Shown here piece after piece: positions 24,774 through 33,612 of a stretch of DNA of 64,000 nucleotides. The stretch is from Sulfurimonas sp. (lineage in GTDB: Bacteria > Campylobacterota > Campylobacteria > Campylobacterales > Sulfurimonadaceae), in assembly GCF_029027585.1 (NCBI RefSeq), contig NZ_CP093397.1, forward strand, positions 1,477,405-1,541,404. Direction: 5' to 3'. A program made the position numbers and the translations under genes. Numbering within the stretch: the stretch's first letter is position 1; each line of letters begins with the position of its first letter. The notes below the pieces were generated by a model. It did not search any database. It saw only the letters and a list, made by a program, of their open reading frames with translations, and was not told the DNA's origin.

Positions 24774-26264
24774 ATGAATATAAAAAAATTATTTTTTAGT
24801 TTTACTATCATTGTTATGATATTTGCTCTTAGTGCTATTTTTACTATCGTTAAGATGCAAGAACTTACTGAAAATACTCAAAAAATGTACATTCATCCAT
24901 TTAAAGTAAGTAATGCTGTTGCAAGCATTCAAACTTCTATAATAACAATGCATAGAAATATGAAAGATGTTGTTTTAACTCCAGATACTTTAGAAATGAT
25001 TAAAATTATCGAGTCAATTCAAGAAGAAGAAAATAAAGTTTATGAATACTTTACAGATGTTTATACAAACTATTTAGGCAATAAAAAAGATATCGATATT
25101 TTATATGATTCTTTTAAATCTTGGAAAATTATTCGCTCAGAGGTTATCACTTTAGTTTATCAAAATAAGTTAAAAGAAGCTATAGACATAACAAAAGGAA
25201 AAGGAAAAGAGCACATTGATAATCTATATACTCAAATAGATGTACTTAAAAAGTATGCTTTTAATAAGGCTGATGAGTTCTATAATATTTCTGTAAAAGA
25301 GAATGGGGTTGGTCAGGTTATAAGTGTATTCTTCTTCTCAATCTTTGTTTCAGGAGTCATAGTTGTCTTTATGGTTATAAACTTACTTAAAATTAATCGT
25401 TCAAACAACAAACAACTTTATCTTATTGATCAAAATATTTTAACAGCGAGTATTAGCTTAGATACCGAAGTATTAGATATAAGTAATGCATTATGTCGTT
25501 CATTATATATACAAAAAACAGATATTTTAAATACTAAGAACCAGTATTTTTTTACAAATGAAGTACAGTTTATGAAATTTAGAAATATTATTTATTCAGC
25601 AAAAGAGTACAAAGCAGAAATATATATTGAGATAAACGATACAAAAGTATGGTTTTTCTTAGAAATTTTCCCACAGTTAGATCATAATTTTAAATTAACT
25701 TCTTTTAATCTTTTTTTAACAAATATTGACAACAAGAAAAAAATAGAACAAGTTTCTATAACTGATACTCTTACTGGTTTATACAATAGAAATTATTTTG
25801 AAATGATTTTTGAAAAAGAAGTAAAGCGTTCAAAAAGAGATGAAAAACCATTGAGTATGATAATGTTAGATATAGACTGTTTTAAACAGTTTAACGATAC
25901 TTATGGACATCATGATGGAGATATCGCGTTAAAATCAGTTTCACATATATTGTCTGCACATACAAACCGTTCTTATGATTATGCTTTTCGTATAGGTGGA
26001 GAAGAGTTCATGATACTTTCATATCAAAAAGATTTTACACAATTGCAAGAACTTGCTGGTAATATTTTAAAAGAGATAGAGTCCTTAAAAATCCCGCATC
26101 AAAACAACTTTGCATCTGAGTTTGTAACTATTTCAGCTGGAGTGATTCAGTTTGGAGTAAAACATCTTTTAAGTCCAGATGAGATGTATAAAAAAATTGA
26201 TGAACTACTATATAAGGCTAAAAAAGATGGACGCAATAAGTTTAAAAGCTTATTGATAGAATAA
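24774..26264 (+). CDS. Diguanylate cyclase with MCP-like four-helix sensor
   Basis: A 496-residue protein: TM1 (~7-25), a periplasmic helical region (~26-180) resembling a four-helix-bundle MCP sensor (VASIQTSIITMHRNMKDVV), TM2 (~184-205), a PAS-like linker (~215-320), and GGDEF (~325-496). Active site GGEEF (~408), with I-site RSYD five residues before. It should make c-di-GMP in response to a periplasmic ligand or a protein partner. AAGGG precedes ATG 24774. Confidence 0.88.
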   Translation: MNIKKLFFSFTIIVMIFALSAIFTIVKMQELTENTQKMYIHPFKVSNAVASIQTSIITMHRNMKDVVLTPDTLEMIKIIESIQEEENKVYEYFTDVYTNYLGNKKDIDILYDSFKSWKIIRSEVITLVYQNKLKEAIDITKGKGKEHIDNLYTQIDVLKKYAFNKADEFYNISVKENGVGQVISVFFFSIFVSGVIVVFMVINLLKINRSNNKQLYLIDQNILTASISLDTEVLDISNALCRSLYIQKTDILNTKNQYFFTNEVQFMKFRNIIYSAKEYKAEIYIEINDTKVWFFLEIFPQLDHNFKLTSFNLFLTNIDNKKKIEQVSITDTLTGLYNRNYFEMIFEKEVKRSKRDEKPLSMIMLDIDCFKQFNDTYGHHDGDIALKSVSHILSAHTNRSYDYAFRIGGEEFMILSYQKDFTQLQELAGNILKEIESLKIPHQNNFASEFVTISAGVIQFGVKHLLSPDEMYKKIDELLYKAKKDGRNKFKSLLIE

Positions 26265-26280
26265 AAGGCATTTAAACTCT

Positions 26281-26568
26281 TTAGTATTCATCATAACAAG
26301 TTATAACAACATCAGCCGCTGCATCTCTAGTCGCTATTATTGACTGGTATTTTTTAGAGTTAAACCACGCATCTAGAGTTGTTTTATCACTAAACTTTAC
26401 CACTACTATCAATTCTTTGTTGTTTTTCCCCGCTAGAACACTTGAACTTTTTCCTCTAAAAATTATCTCAGCTTCAAAGTTAAGAAGAGATTTTTGTACT
26501 CCAAGAATATACTCTTGCCAAAGTGTTTCATTTTTTACTGTGATTTGTCCTACTAGATAATGAGGCAT
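26281..26568 (-). CDS. DUF1330 family protein
   Basis: A 95-residue protein of the DUF1330 ferredoxin-like fold: HYLVGQITVKNETLWQEY at the start, a middle GKSSSVLAGKN, then LIVVVKFSDKTTLDAWFNS and YQSIIATRDAAADV. Function is unknown for the family. A strong AAGGA ribosome site lies upstream of ATG 26568. It is monocistronic between a GGDEF gene and the malic enzyme gene. Confidence 0.8.
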   Translation of the reverse strand: MPHYLVGQITVKNETLWQEYILGVQKSLLNFEAEIIFRGKSSSVLAGKNNKELIVVVKFSDKTTLDAWFNSKKYQSIIATRDAAADVVITCYDEY

Positions 26569-26645
26569 CTCTAAATCCTTCTATTTTTCATTTATTAGAA
26601 AAAATTATACCTTATATACCCATAAGAATCAATCTAGTTTTTATT

Positions 26646-26664
26646 ATTACTAGAGTCTAGTAAT
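26646..26664 (+). promoter_or_regulatory. 19-bp perfect palindrome overlapping the malic enzyme -35 region
   Basis: ATTACTAGAGTCTAGTAAT is a perfect palindrome around a central G. Its right end coincides with the expected -35 position of the TATAAT at 26682-26687 that serves the downstream gene. It looks like the site of a dimeric regulator. Confidence 0.6.
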
Positions 26665-26677
26665 ATAAAATGAAATT

Positions 26678-26718
26678 ATGATATAATTCCGAAAAAATTA
26701 TACTTAGGGGTTTATAAA
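26678..26718 (+). promoter_or_regulatory. Malic enzyme promoter and leader
   Basis: GATATAAT (TATAAT at 26682-26687) is the -10. An AGGGG ribosome site stands at about 26705-26710, 9 nt before ATG 26719. No canonical -35 is present; the palindrome occupies that place. Confidence 0.6.
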
Positions 26719-27984
26719 ATGTCAAAAACACCAACAACAGACCAAGAAGCGCTTGATTACCACGAATTTCCTCAACCAGGGAAGATTTCAGTAGAAACTA
26801 CAAAACCAGTAGCAACACAGAGAGATTTGTCATTAGCTTACACACCTGGTGTTGCAGTTCCATGTTTGGAAATTGAAAAAAATCCAGAAAATGCTTATCG
26901 TTATACTGCTAAAAAGAATTTAGTAGCAGTTATTACAAATGGTACGGCAGTTTTAGGACTTGGAAATATTGGTGCTTTAGCATCTAAGCCTGTTATGGAA
27001 GGAAAAGCGATTTTATTTAAAAGTTTCGCTGGACTTGATTGTTTTGATATAGAAGTAGATAGTGAGAGTGTAGATAGATTTTGTTCAGTTGTTACAGCTA
27101 TCGCTCCTACTTTTGGTGCTATAAACCTAGAAGATATAAAAGCTCCAGAGTGTTTTGAAATAGAGCGTCGTCTTGTTGAAGAATTAGATATCCCTGTTAT
27201 GCATGATGACCAACATGGAACAGCAGTTATCTCAGCAGCGGCGATTATAAATGCTTGTGAAGTAACACATAGAAAACTAGAAAATTTAAAAATCGTAGTT
27301 GTTGGTGCAGGTGCAGCAGCAATCTCTTGTGCAAGACTTTACCGAAGCTTGGGAGTTAGAGAAATATATATGCTTGACTCCAAAGGTGTTATTCATAATG
27401 GAAGAAGTGATTTAAATGATTTTAAAAGAGAGTTTTGTGCTTCTGGTTATATGACTCACTCTGAAGTTTTTGAGTCTGCTGATGTTGTCGTAGGACTTTC
27501 TCGTCCTGGCTCATTTACAATAGAAGATATTAAAAGTATGGCAAATGAACCAATCGTTTTTACTTTGGCAAACCCAGTTCCAGAAGTTTTTCCTGATGAT
27601 GTTATAAAAGCAAGACCAGATGCACTTGTTGCAACAGGAAGAAGTGATTTTGACAATCAAGTTAACAATGTTTTAGGTTTCCCATTTATCTTTAGGGGGG
27701 CTATGGATGTTCGTGCTACAAAGATTAACCTTGAGATGAAAATTGCGGCGGCAAAAGCCTTAGCTGACCTTGCTAGAAAAGAAGTATCAAAAGAGATAAA
27801 AGAACTTTACTCAAGTGAAATAAAATTTGGTAAAAACTATCTTATTCCTTCTCCTTTTGACAAAAGACTTATAGTTGAGATTTCTAGTGCTGTTGCACAA
27901 GCTGCTGTTGATAGTGGTGTTGCACAAGTAAAAGATTTTGAGTTAAAAGCTTATAAAAAAGAGTTGTCTAAGATATTAAAATAA
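26719..27984 (+). CDS. maeB: Malic enzyme (short form)
   Basis: A 421-residue malic enzyme catalysing oxidative decarboxylation of malate to pyruvate, a source of NAD(P)H. It lacks the C-terminal phosphotransacetylase-like domain of long MaeB proteins. Visible motifs: AYTPGVAVPC, VITNGTAVLGLGNIGALASK, the metal-binding region NLEDIKAPECFEIE, HDDQHGTAVI, and the dinucleotide loop VVGAGAAAIS (~195-204). It is monocistronic, with its own promoter and a palindrome likely used for control. NAD versus NADP preference is not decided here. Confidence 0.92.
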   Translation: MSKTPTTDQEALDYHEFPQPGKISVETTKPVATQRDLSLAYTPGVAVPCLEIEKNPENAYRYTAKKNLVAVITNGTAVLGLGNIGALASKPVMEGKAILFKSFAGLDCFDIEVDSESVDRFCSVVTAIAPTFGAINLEDIKAPECFEIERRLVEELDIPVMHDDQHGTAVISAAAIINACEVTHRKLENLKIVVVGAGAAAISCARLYRSLGVREIYMLDSKGVIHNGRSDLNDFKREFCASGYMTHSEVFESADVVVGLSRPGSFTIEDIKSMANEPIVFTLANPVPEVFPDDVIKARPDALVATGRSDFDNQVNNVLGFPFIFRGAMDVRATKINLEMKIAAAKALADLARKEVSKEIKELYSSEIKFGKNYLIPSPFDKRLIVEISSAVAQAAVDSGVAQVKDFELKAYKKELSKILK

Positions 27985-27985
27985 T

Positions 27986-30073
27986 CTAGATAATTACTTT
28001 GTCATCCTCTAGAGGCTTTTCTATTGGTTGACCAAAATAGAATCCTTGTGCATACTCTACACCAACTTTTTTTAGTAGTTGTGCTACCTCTTTTGTTTCA
28101 ACATATTCAGCAACATTTTTCATATTCATTCCATTTGAAAATTTATGAATACTTGTGAGCATATGGAGTTTTTTATTATCTGTTTCTATTTCTTTAACTA
28201 TGGAACCATCAATTTTTATTATATCTATGTCCAAACTTGAAAAGTATGAAAAGTTAGAGTAGCCTGCACCAAAATCATCTATAAGAATTTTTGAGCCAAA
28301 AATATGGAGTTTGTTTATGAACTCCTGAACAATTTCCAAGTTTTGAAGGTTTTCTGATTCTAGCAATTCAAAGTCTATTCTTTTTGCTACATCAGTGTTG
28401 GTATCTAGAGTTTCAAACAACATATGAGTAAGTTTGGCATCTAGTATATCTATCATAGAAATATTTATTGAAAATCTATATTGAGGAAATTCTTGTGCTA
28501 TTTTTAAAGTTTTTTCTATCATTGTTTGAGTTATATAACGATAGTAAGAACTTTTTTTAGCAATATCTAAAAACTTACATGGTGGCAAAAAAGTTCCATC
28601 TTTAAGTTTTAGTCTAACTAGAGCTTCATACTTTTCTATTTTAGATGTGTTTAGGTTTATTATTGGTTGAAAAAATGGAACTATTCTATCGTTTTGTACA
28701 GCACTCTTTATCTGTTCAATCGTATTCATATTCTTTTTAACATCTGTTTTAAGGTTAAGAGTATCCTTGTATTCTAAAACTCTTTTTGTGTGATCCTTTT
28801 TAAGTAGTTTTAGAGCAAGGTCAGTATTCTCTAAAATAGGAACTACCGAGTTACTTGCAATACTAACTAGTAGATTCAAAGTTAAATCATAAGCTATAAA
28901 GCTATAGTTGGATATCTTATTTTCCAATGCTTTGGCAATTTTATATGCTTTTTTATTTGAAATTTTATCAAATAATATTCCAAATTCATCACCACCAATA
29001 CGATAGATATAAGTATTTGAACGACCTGAAAACTCATCTTTTAAAATTTGTGCTAATTTTTGCAGTACTAGATTGCCTACATCATTTCCATATATATCAT
29101 TAATATATTTAAAATCGTCAATATTAATAATTAAAAGATGTGGTTCTCTAATTGTTTTAAGGTGAATCTCAAATGCTCTTCTATTATTAAGCCCAGTTAA
29201 TTGGTCATATACAAGAGAATGTTCTAATGAAGATTTAGTCTTAAGAAGTTTTTTGTTTTCTCTCAGATACTTGATAAAAAGGAGAATAATAAGAAAAAGA
29301 GAAAAGACAAATAGACTAAATAATATAAATGCAAATTTATCAAGTGCTTGGAAGTCATTCAAAGCCTTAGTTGAGAAGTCTTTTTTTAATTCCTCTATAT
29401 GTTTGTGAATATTATTATTAAGAATAGTTTTTGTGGTTTGTAAATATATTGGATATCTGTTTATAAGGTATTTAGAGTGAATGTTGAAGTTATAAAGAAA
29501 GATTTGAGTTTTAGCATCTCTAGCGTTAGATTTTAGTAAAAAACTAGTATTATTAAAATAGTCACTATCTTGCATTCTTTTTGCATCGTTGAAGTGCTTT
29601 AAAATTTTTATAGCATTTATGAAAAGATTTCTATCTTCATTTTTTAAAAATGTCGCTTCATCTATATACCTACTTAAAAATACTAAAGAGTTTTTTATAC
29701 CTGCATTTAACATAATATATTCTTCTATATTTTGTAGGTTAAGGCTTATTTCTTTTTGAAGTAATTGTAGATCTCTTTTAGTTTGAATATATGTAGTATC
29801 TTTTAATATTTCAGAATCAATGAGGTTTTCATAGTTTTGTTCAACTCTTCTTATGGTAGCTGCCATTTCGTCTTGATTATGGTAAGCATATATTGAACTT
29901 TTCAGTATTTGGTGCTCTAGGTCAATATGGGCATTTTCTAATACACTTACAGATAGAATAAATTCTCTGTGTTGTTTGGTGAAGTTTTTTTGAATAATAT
30001 AAAAATAAATAATAGCAATAGAGGAAATAATTCCAAGTCCTAGTACTAGGAACATTACTTGTTTTAGTCTCAT
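27986..30073 (-). CDS. Membrane GGDEF-EAL protein
   Basis: A 695-residue protein: TM1 (~8-27), a ~215-residue periplasmic helical domain, TM2 (~245-268), GGDEF (~283-440) and EAL (~450-690). The cyclase site is GGDEF (~357) but the I-site position reads RSNT, so product inhibition is probably lost. The EAL domain keeps EALVRL (~481), NISMIDI and DDFGAGYSNF, the residues needed for c-di-GMP phosphodiesterase activity. Its ATG overlaps the stop of the di-heme peroxidase gene by 4 nt, so the two are translationally coupled, which suggests a redox input through the periplasm. Confidence 0.9.
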   Translation of the reverse strand: MRLKQVMFLVLGLGIISSIAIIYFYIIQKNFTKQHREFILSVSVLENAHIDLEHQILKSSIYAYHNQDEMAATIRRVEQNYENLIDSEILKDTTYIQTKRDLQLLQKEISLNLQNIEEYIMLNAGIKNSLVFLSRYIDEATFLKNEDRNLFINAIKILKHFNDAKRMQDSDYFNNTSFLLKSNARDAKTQIFLYNFNIHSKYLINRYPIYLQTTKTILNNNIHKHIEELKKDFSTKALNDFQALDKFAFILFSLFVFSLFLIILLFIKYLRENKKLLKTKSSLEHSLVYDQLTGLNNRRAFEIHLKTIREPHLLIINIDDFKYINDIYGNDVGNLVLQKLAQILKDEFSGRSNTYIYRIGGDEFGILFDKISNKKAYKIAKALENKISNYSFIAYDLTLNLLVSIASNSVVPILENTDLALKLLKKDHTKRVLEYKDTLNLKTDVKKNMNTIEQIKSAVQNDRIVPFFQPIINLNTSKIEKYEALVRLKLKDGTFLPPCKFLDIAKKSSYYRYITQTMIEKTLKIAQEFPQYRFSINISMIDILDAKLTHMLFETLDTNTDVAKRIDFELLESENLQNLEIVQEFINKLHIFGSKILIDDFGAGYSNFSYFSSLDIDIIKIDGSIVKEIETDNKKLHMLTSIHKFSNGMNMKNVAEYVETKEVAQLLKKVGVEYAQGFYFGQPIEKPLEDDKVII

Positions 30074-30990
30074 TTTTTTTCCAGTATTTTAGGTAGTTCA
30101 CCATCAAGTGTTTTTAAAAAAGAAATGATTTTTTTAACTTCTTTATCATCAAGTTTAATTCCTAAGTTATGTTTAGTCATTGCACTCAAAGCTTCTTTTA
30201 GTGTTTTAGCACTGCCATCATGAAAGTAAGGAGCTGTTTTATTTATGTTTCTAAGTGTAGGAACTTTAAAAACATTTTTATGATTTGGATTATATGTGAT
30301 TTTACTTCTGTCAGGATAGTCATTTTTTGTTTTATACTCTAAAAATGTTCCCATTTTTTGAAATGCATTACCACCAATATTAATTCCATTATGACAAGTA
30401 ATACAGCCGTTTTTTTTAAAAAGAATATAACCCTCTTTTTCATCTTTACTCAGTTTAGTTTCGCCTCTTAAAAATTTGTCAAATTTAGAGTTTGGTGTAG
30501 TAAGAGCATTTTCAAATTCTACTATTGCATCTAGGACTTGTTTGTAAGAAATCACTGAAGTTCCATAAACCTTTTTAAAAAGTTTTTTGTATTGTGATGA
30601 ATCATTTAGTCTATCTTCAACAATTTTTGGATTCATGTTATGTTCAACTGGATTGTTTATTGGACCATTAGCTTGTTGTGTTAGGTTTTCTGCTCGACCA
30701 TTCCAAAATTGTTTAAAATTGTATCTAGCGTTTAATACTGTAGGGGACTGGACATTGCCTCTTTTGTTCGCGAAACCACTAGAAACTATGTTAGAGTCAG
30801 CTCCACCATTAAAAATATCATGACAACTAAGACAGGAAGTTGAATTATCTTTAGAAAGAGTAGTATCAGAAAACAGTTTTTGACCAAGTTTAGCTTTTTT
30901 TAAATCTACTCTTATATCTATAGGAATCGGTGATATAGGTTCAGTGGCAAAAAGAACAATAGTAAAAAAAAGTAATAATATTGTCTTCAT
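30070..30990 (-). CDS. Di-heme cytochrome c peroxidase (CcpA/MauG family)
   Basis: A 306-residue periplasmic protein with a signal peptide (1-~16) and two c-type heme sites, CLSCH (~residues 54-58) and CITCH (~194-198). The family stretch FWNGRAENLTQQ with GPINNPVEHN and the late LRNINKTAPYFHDG are typical of bacterial cytochrome c peroxidases, which reduce H2O2 with electrons from cytochrome c. It is the first gene of a coupled pair with the GGDEF-EAL protein. Detoxification is the default role; a peroxide-sensing role for the pair is inference. Confidence 0.88.
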   Translation of the reverse strand: MKTILLLFFTIVLFATEPISPIPIDIRVDLKKAKLGQKLFSDTTLSKDNSTSCLSCHDIFNGGADSNIVSSGFANKRGNVQSPTVLNARYNFKQFWNGRAENLTQQANGPINNPVEHNMNPKIVEDRLNDSSQYKKLFKKVYGTSVISYKQVLDAIVEFENALTTPNSKFDKFLRGETKLSKDEKEGYILFKKNGCITCHNGINIGGNAFQKMGTFLEYKTKNDYPDRSKITYNPNHKNVFKVPTLRNINKTAPYFHDGSAKTLKEALSAMTKHNLGIKLDDKEVKKIISFLKTLDGELPKILEKK

Positions 30991-31016
30991 AGTAATTCAT
31001 TTTATCTAAAGAATAT

Positions 31017-31664
31017 TTAATAGGAACTTTTTTTATAAAAAAGTGAAAGACCTTTTTTTGCTTTAAAATCTAAATCATACGAAATGTATGAAAGATAGTT
31101 AAGTATATCTTCTTTTAAAACACCTGTTCTTATAGATGCTGAATTTAAAAGATATTGTGGAATTTTTATTTTTTGTTTTAAAAACTGTATTTCAATATTT
31201 TTATATAGTCGTTTATCTTTGTGATAGCAAAGTAGAGCAAAAACAAATGGTAGTTTGTATCTAGAGTTCCACTGAGATGCTAAGTCTATATAAGGTTTTT
31301 TATCGAGGTAATGCTTAAGAGCTTTATCACCTATTAGAACTTTGCCTTTAATATCTAAAATTTTTGCCAGTACATTAGAACTAGCAGACTCTATATCGGC
31401 TTCATTTTTTACATTTGGGATGACTAAAACGCTAAGAACTTCTTTTTTTGCGATTATTCCAAGGTTTACATGTCTATATTTTTTTGCACTAATACTAGAT
31501 ATAAAAGCGGCATCTACTCTGCGAGATAAAAATTCTTTATTAATTTTTGCAGGTACACCACGCTTATAGTTCATACTCATGCTTTGTTGTGAACTCTTTG
31601 TAAAGCGTTTCATAAAAACATGAAAGGGTAAAAGATTTAAATATTCTATTTTTCCAAAAACCAT
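31017..31664 (-). CDS. mqnA: Chorismate dehydratase, futalosine pathway
   Basis: A 215-residue MqnA-type protein with a periplasmic-binding-protein fold. The N-terminal FGKIEYLNLLPFHVF and the middle RRVDAAFISSI match the family; bacterial MqnA proteins of Campylobacterota are similarly short. It makes 3-enolpyruvylbenzoate from chorismate, the first step of the futalosine route to menaquinone. It is divergent from the moa genes. TATAAT ends 5 nt before ATG 31664, implying a leaderless mRNA. Confidence 0.82.
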   Translation of the reverse strand: MVFGKIEYLNLLPFHVFMKRFTKSSQQSMSMNYKRGVPAKINKEFLSRRVDAAFISSISAKKYRHVNLGIIAKKEVLSVLVIPNVKNEADIESASSNVLAKILDIKGKVLIGDKALKHYLDKKPYIDLASQWNSRYKLPFVFALLCYHKDKRLYKNIEIQFLKQKIKIPQYLLNSASIRTGVLKEDILNYLSYISYDLDFKAKKGLSLFYKKSSY

Positions 31665-31691
31665 GCGAAATTATACACCCCTTAGCTTATT

Positions 31692-31741
31692 TTGATATAA
31701 TCGCTTAAAATAAAGTTACAGAAATTAAACAGGAGTCTTTC
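31692..31741 (+). promoter_or_regulatory. Promoter and ribosome site of the moa operon
   Basis: GATATAAT (TATAAT at 31692-31697) reads towards moaD. CAGGAGTC at about 31730-31737 is a strong ribosome binding site and fixes the unusual TTG start at 31742. The -10 of the divergent mqnA gene lies ~20 bp to the left, so the promoters are back to back. Confidence 0.65.
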
Positions 31742-31963
31742 TTGGTAAGAGTTGAATTTTTAGGACCTATACAAAAAGAAGCATTAGAATTGGATATCTC
31801 AAACTTAAATGAGTTAGCGGATTTACTTAAAGATGATGAGCAGATGAAAGAGTGGCTAGAAACTTCAGCAGTTGCAGTAAACGACACACTTGTAAGTACA
31901 AGAGATTTTGTTTTAAAAGATGGAGATAAAGTAGCATTACTTCCTCCAGTTTGCGGTGGTTGA
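31742..31963 (+). CDS. moaD: Molybdopterin synthase sulfur-carrier subunit
   Basis: A 73-residue ubiquitin-like MoaD. The C-terminus ends in PPVCGG; the terminal Gly-Gly is the site that becomes a thiocarboxylate and donates sulfur to precursor Z. VRVEFLGPIQ opens the fold. The start is TTG at 31742, fixed by an AGGAG ribosome site; no ATG lies upstream in frame. moaE starts 3 nt after its stop, so the two synthase subunits are co-translated. Confidence 0.9.
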   Translation: MVRVEFLGPIQKEALELDISNLNELADLLKDDEQMKEWLETSAVAVNDTLVSTRDFVLKDGDKVALLPPVCGG

Positions 31964-31966
31964 TGA

Positions 31967-32404
31967 ATGCTATATCTTTATGATGGTTCTTTAGATGTAC
32001 CAACAATTTTAAAAGATTGGTATGAGCAAGAAGTAACAAGTAATTATGGGGCTTATATACCTTTTGTTGGGACTGTTAGAAGTGAAAATGAAATAGATGG
32101 ACTTAGTTTTGATATATATGAGCCTATTTTAAAAAAGTGGTTTAATTCTTGGCAGGAAAAAGCAAAAGTAAAAGGTGCGATTATAAAAATGGCTCACTCT
32201 CGTGGAGATGTTATGCTTCACGAATCATCTTATATAGCAGCAGTTTTTTCTCCAAAAAGAAGAGTTGCCTTAGAGTTTATAGATGAATTTGTAGAAGACT
32301 TTAAAGCATCTGCACCTATTTGGAAATATGATTTAAAAGATGGGCAACGCATCTATGCAAAAGATAGATCAACAGCTATAAAAGGGAGTGGCATTTTAAA
32401 ATGA
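31967..32404 (+). CDS. moaE: Molybdopterin synthase catalytic subunit
   Basis: A 145-residue MoaE. Family features are GAYIPFVGTVRSEN near residue 24, the central AHSRGDVMLHESSYIAAVFS, and the C-terminal IWKYDLKDGQRIYA, which contains the Lys region that contacts MoaD. With MoaD it converts precursor Z to molybdopterin. It is preceded by moaD and overlaps moeA by 4 nt (ATGA). Confidence 0.9.
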   Translation: MLYLYDGSLDVPTILKDWYEQEVTSNYGAYIPFVGTVRSENEIDGLSFDIYEPILKKWFNSWQEKAKVKGAIIKMAHSRGDVMLHESSYIAAVFSPKRRVALEFIDEFVEDFKASAPIWKYDLKDGQRIYAKDRSTAIKGSGILK

Positions 32405-33612
32405 AATTATTATCGTATGAAACAAGTCAAACAATGTTAGATTTATTAGATGTTGGAAGTTTAAGAACTGAAAACTTACCATTAAGTTCTTCACTTGGGC
32501 GTATTTTAGCTGAGGATATAGTAGCAGAGTTTAATGACCCTCAATTTCCAACAGCATCTATGGATGGATATGCACTAAAGCATGAAGATTTAGATGAAGA
32601 TAGCATCTTGATTCTTGGAGATAATCCAGCAGGACATAATGAAACAAGAATAGTAAATAGTGGAGAATGTATTAAAACATTTACAGGTTCAAAGATGCCA
32701 GAGGGAGCAGACACGCTTATACAGATAGAAAATGTAAGTGTAAATGATGGAAAGATTATTATAGATGAGAAAGTTTCTTTTGGTTCTTCTGTTCGTCCGA
32801 TTGGTGAGGCGTATAAAGCGGGAGATATCCTTATACAAAAAGGTACTAAAGTAGGTTTTGCAGAGATAGGAGTTATGGCAGGTTTAAACTGTGTAATGGT
32901 AAAAGTTGCACTAAAACCTAGAGTAGCAGTTATCTCAACAGGTAGTGAAATCTTAGACCTTGGAGAACAAAGTGATAATCCAGCACAAATAAGAAGCTCA
33001 AATAACTATACTCTTTGTGCCTTATTTGAACAAGCAGGAGCACAGACAATTCAGCTTGGAGTCGCACCTGATGACAAAGAGTCAATAATGCAAACATTTG
33101 AGAATGCTCTTAGCTCGGCTGATATTCTCATAAGCACGGGTGGAGTAAGTGTAGGAGATTATGATTTTGTAAAAGATATTATTCCTCGTCTTGGTGCAGA
33201 GATAGTTTACAAAGGTGTAGCAATAAAACCAGGTAAACACATTATAGTGGCACAGAGAAATGGAAAGTTTATTTTAGCTCTTCCTGGATTTGCATACTCT
33301 TCAACAGTTACATCTATACTTTATGGACTTCCCCTTGTTTCAAAAATGCTTGGAACTAAAGAAGCATATAAAAAGATAGAAGCAAAACTGAGTGAAGATT
33401 TTACAAAACGAAGTCGTTTGAGTGAGTTTACAGCTTGTAATGTTGAACTAATAGATGGAGAGTACTTTGTGAATTTTAAAGATAAAAAAATTGGAAGTTC
33501 TGCAATTCTTACAAATCTTCTAAACTCTAGTGCATTAATGATAACAAGTGAAGATGATGGTGACCTTGAAAAAGGAACTTTTGTAAGTGTGATTTTATTG
33601 GATGCTTTTTAG
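32401..33612 (+). CDS. moeA: Molybdopterin molybdenumtransferase
   Basis: A 403-residue MoeA that inserts molybdenum into adenylylated molybdopterin. Typical stretches: SLGRILAEDIVAEFNDPQFP, ASMDGYAL (~58-65), TGSKMPEGADT, VISTGSEI, and the MPT-binding ISTGGVSVGDYDFV. The length is standard. Third gene of the moa operon (ATGA overlap with moaE). Molybdoenzymes such as nitrate reductase or formate dehydrogenase are expected elsewhere in the genome. Confidence 0.93.
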   Translation: MKLLSYETSQTMLDLLDVGSLRTENLPLSSSLGRILAEDIVAEFNDPQFPTASMDGYALKHEDLDEDSILILGDNPAGHNETRIVNSGECIKTFTGSKMPEGADTLIQIENVSVNDGKIIIDEKVSFGSSVRPIGEAYKAGDILIQKGTKVGFAEIGVMAGLNCVMVKVALKPRVAVISTGSEILDLGEQSDNPAQIRSSNNYTLCALFEQAGAQTIQLGVAPDDKESIMQTFENALSSADILISTGGVSVGDYDFVKDIIPRLGAEIVYKGVAIKPGKHIIVAQRNGKFILALPGFAYSSTVTSILYGLPLVSKMLGTKEAYKKIEAKLSEDFTKRSRLSEFTACNVELIDGEYFVNFKDKKIGSSAILTNLLNSSALMITSEDDGDLEKGTFVSVILLDAF

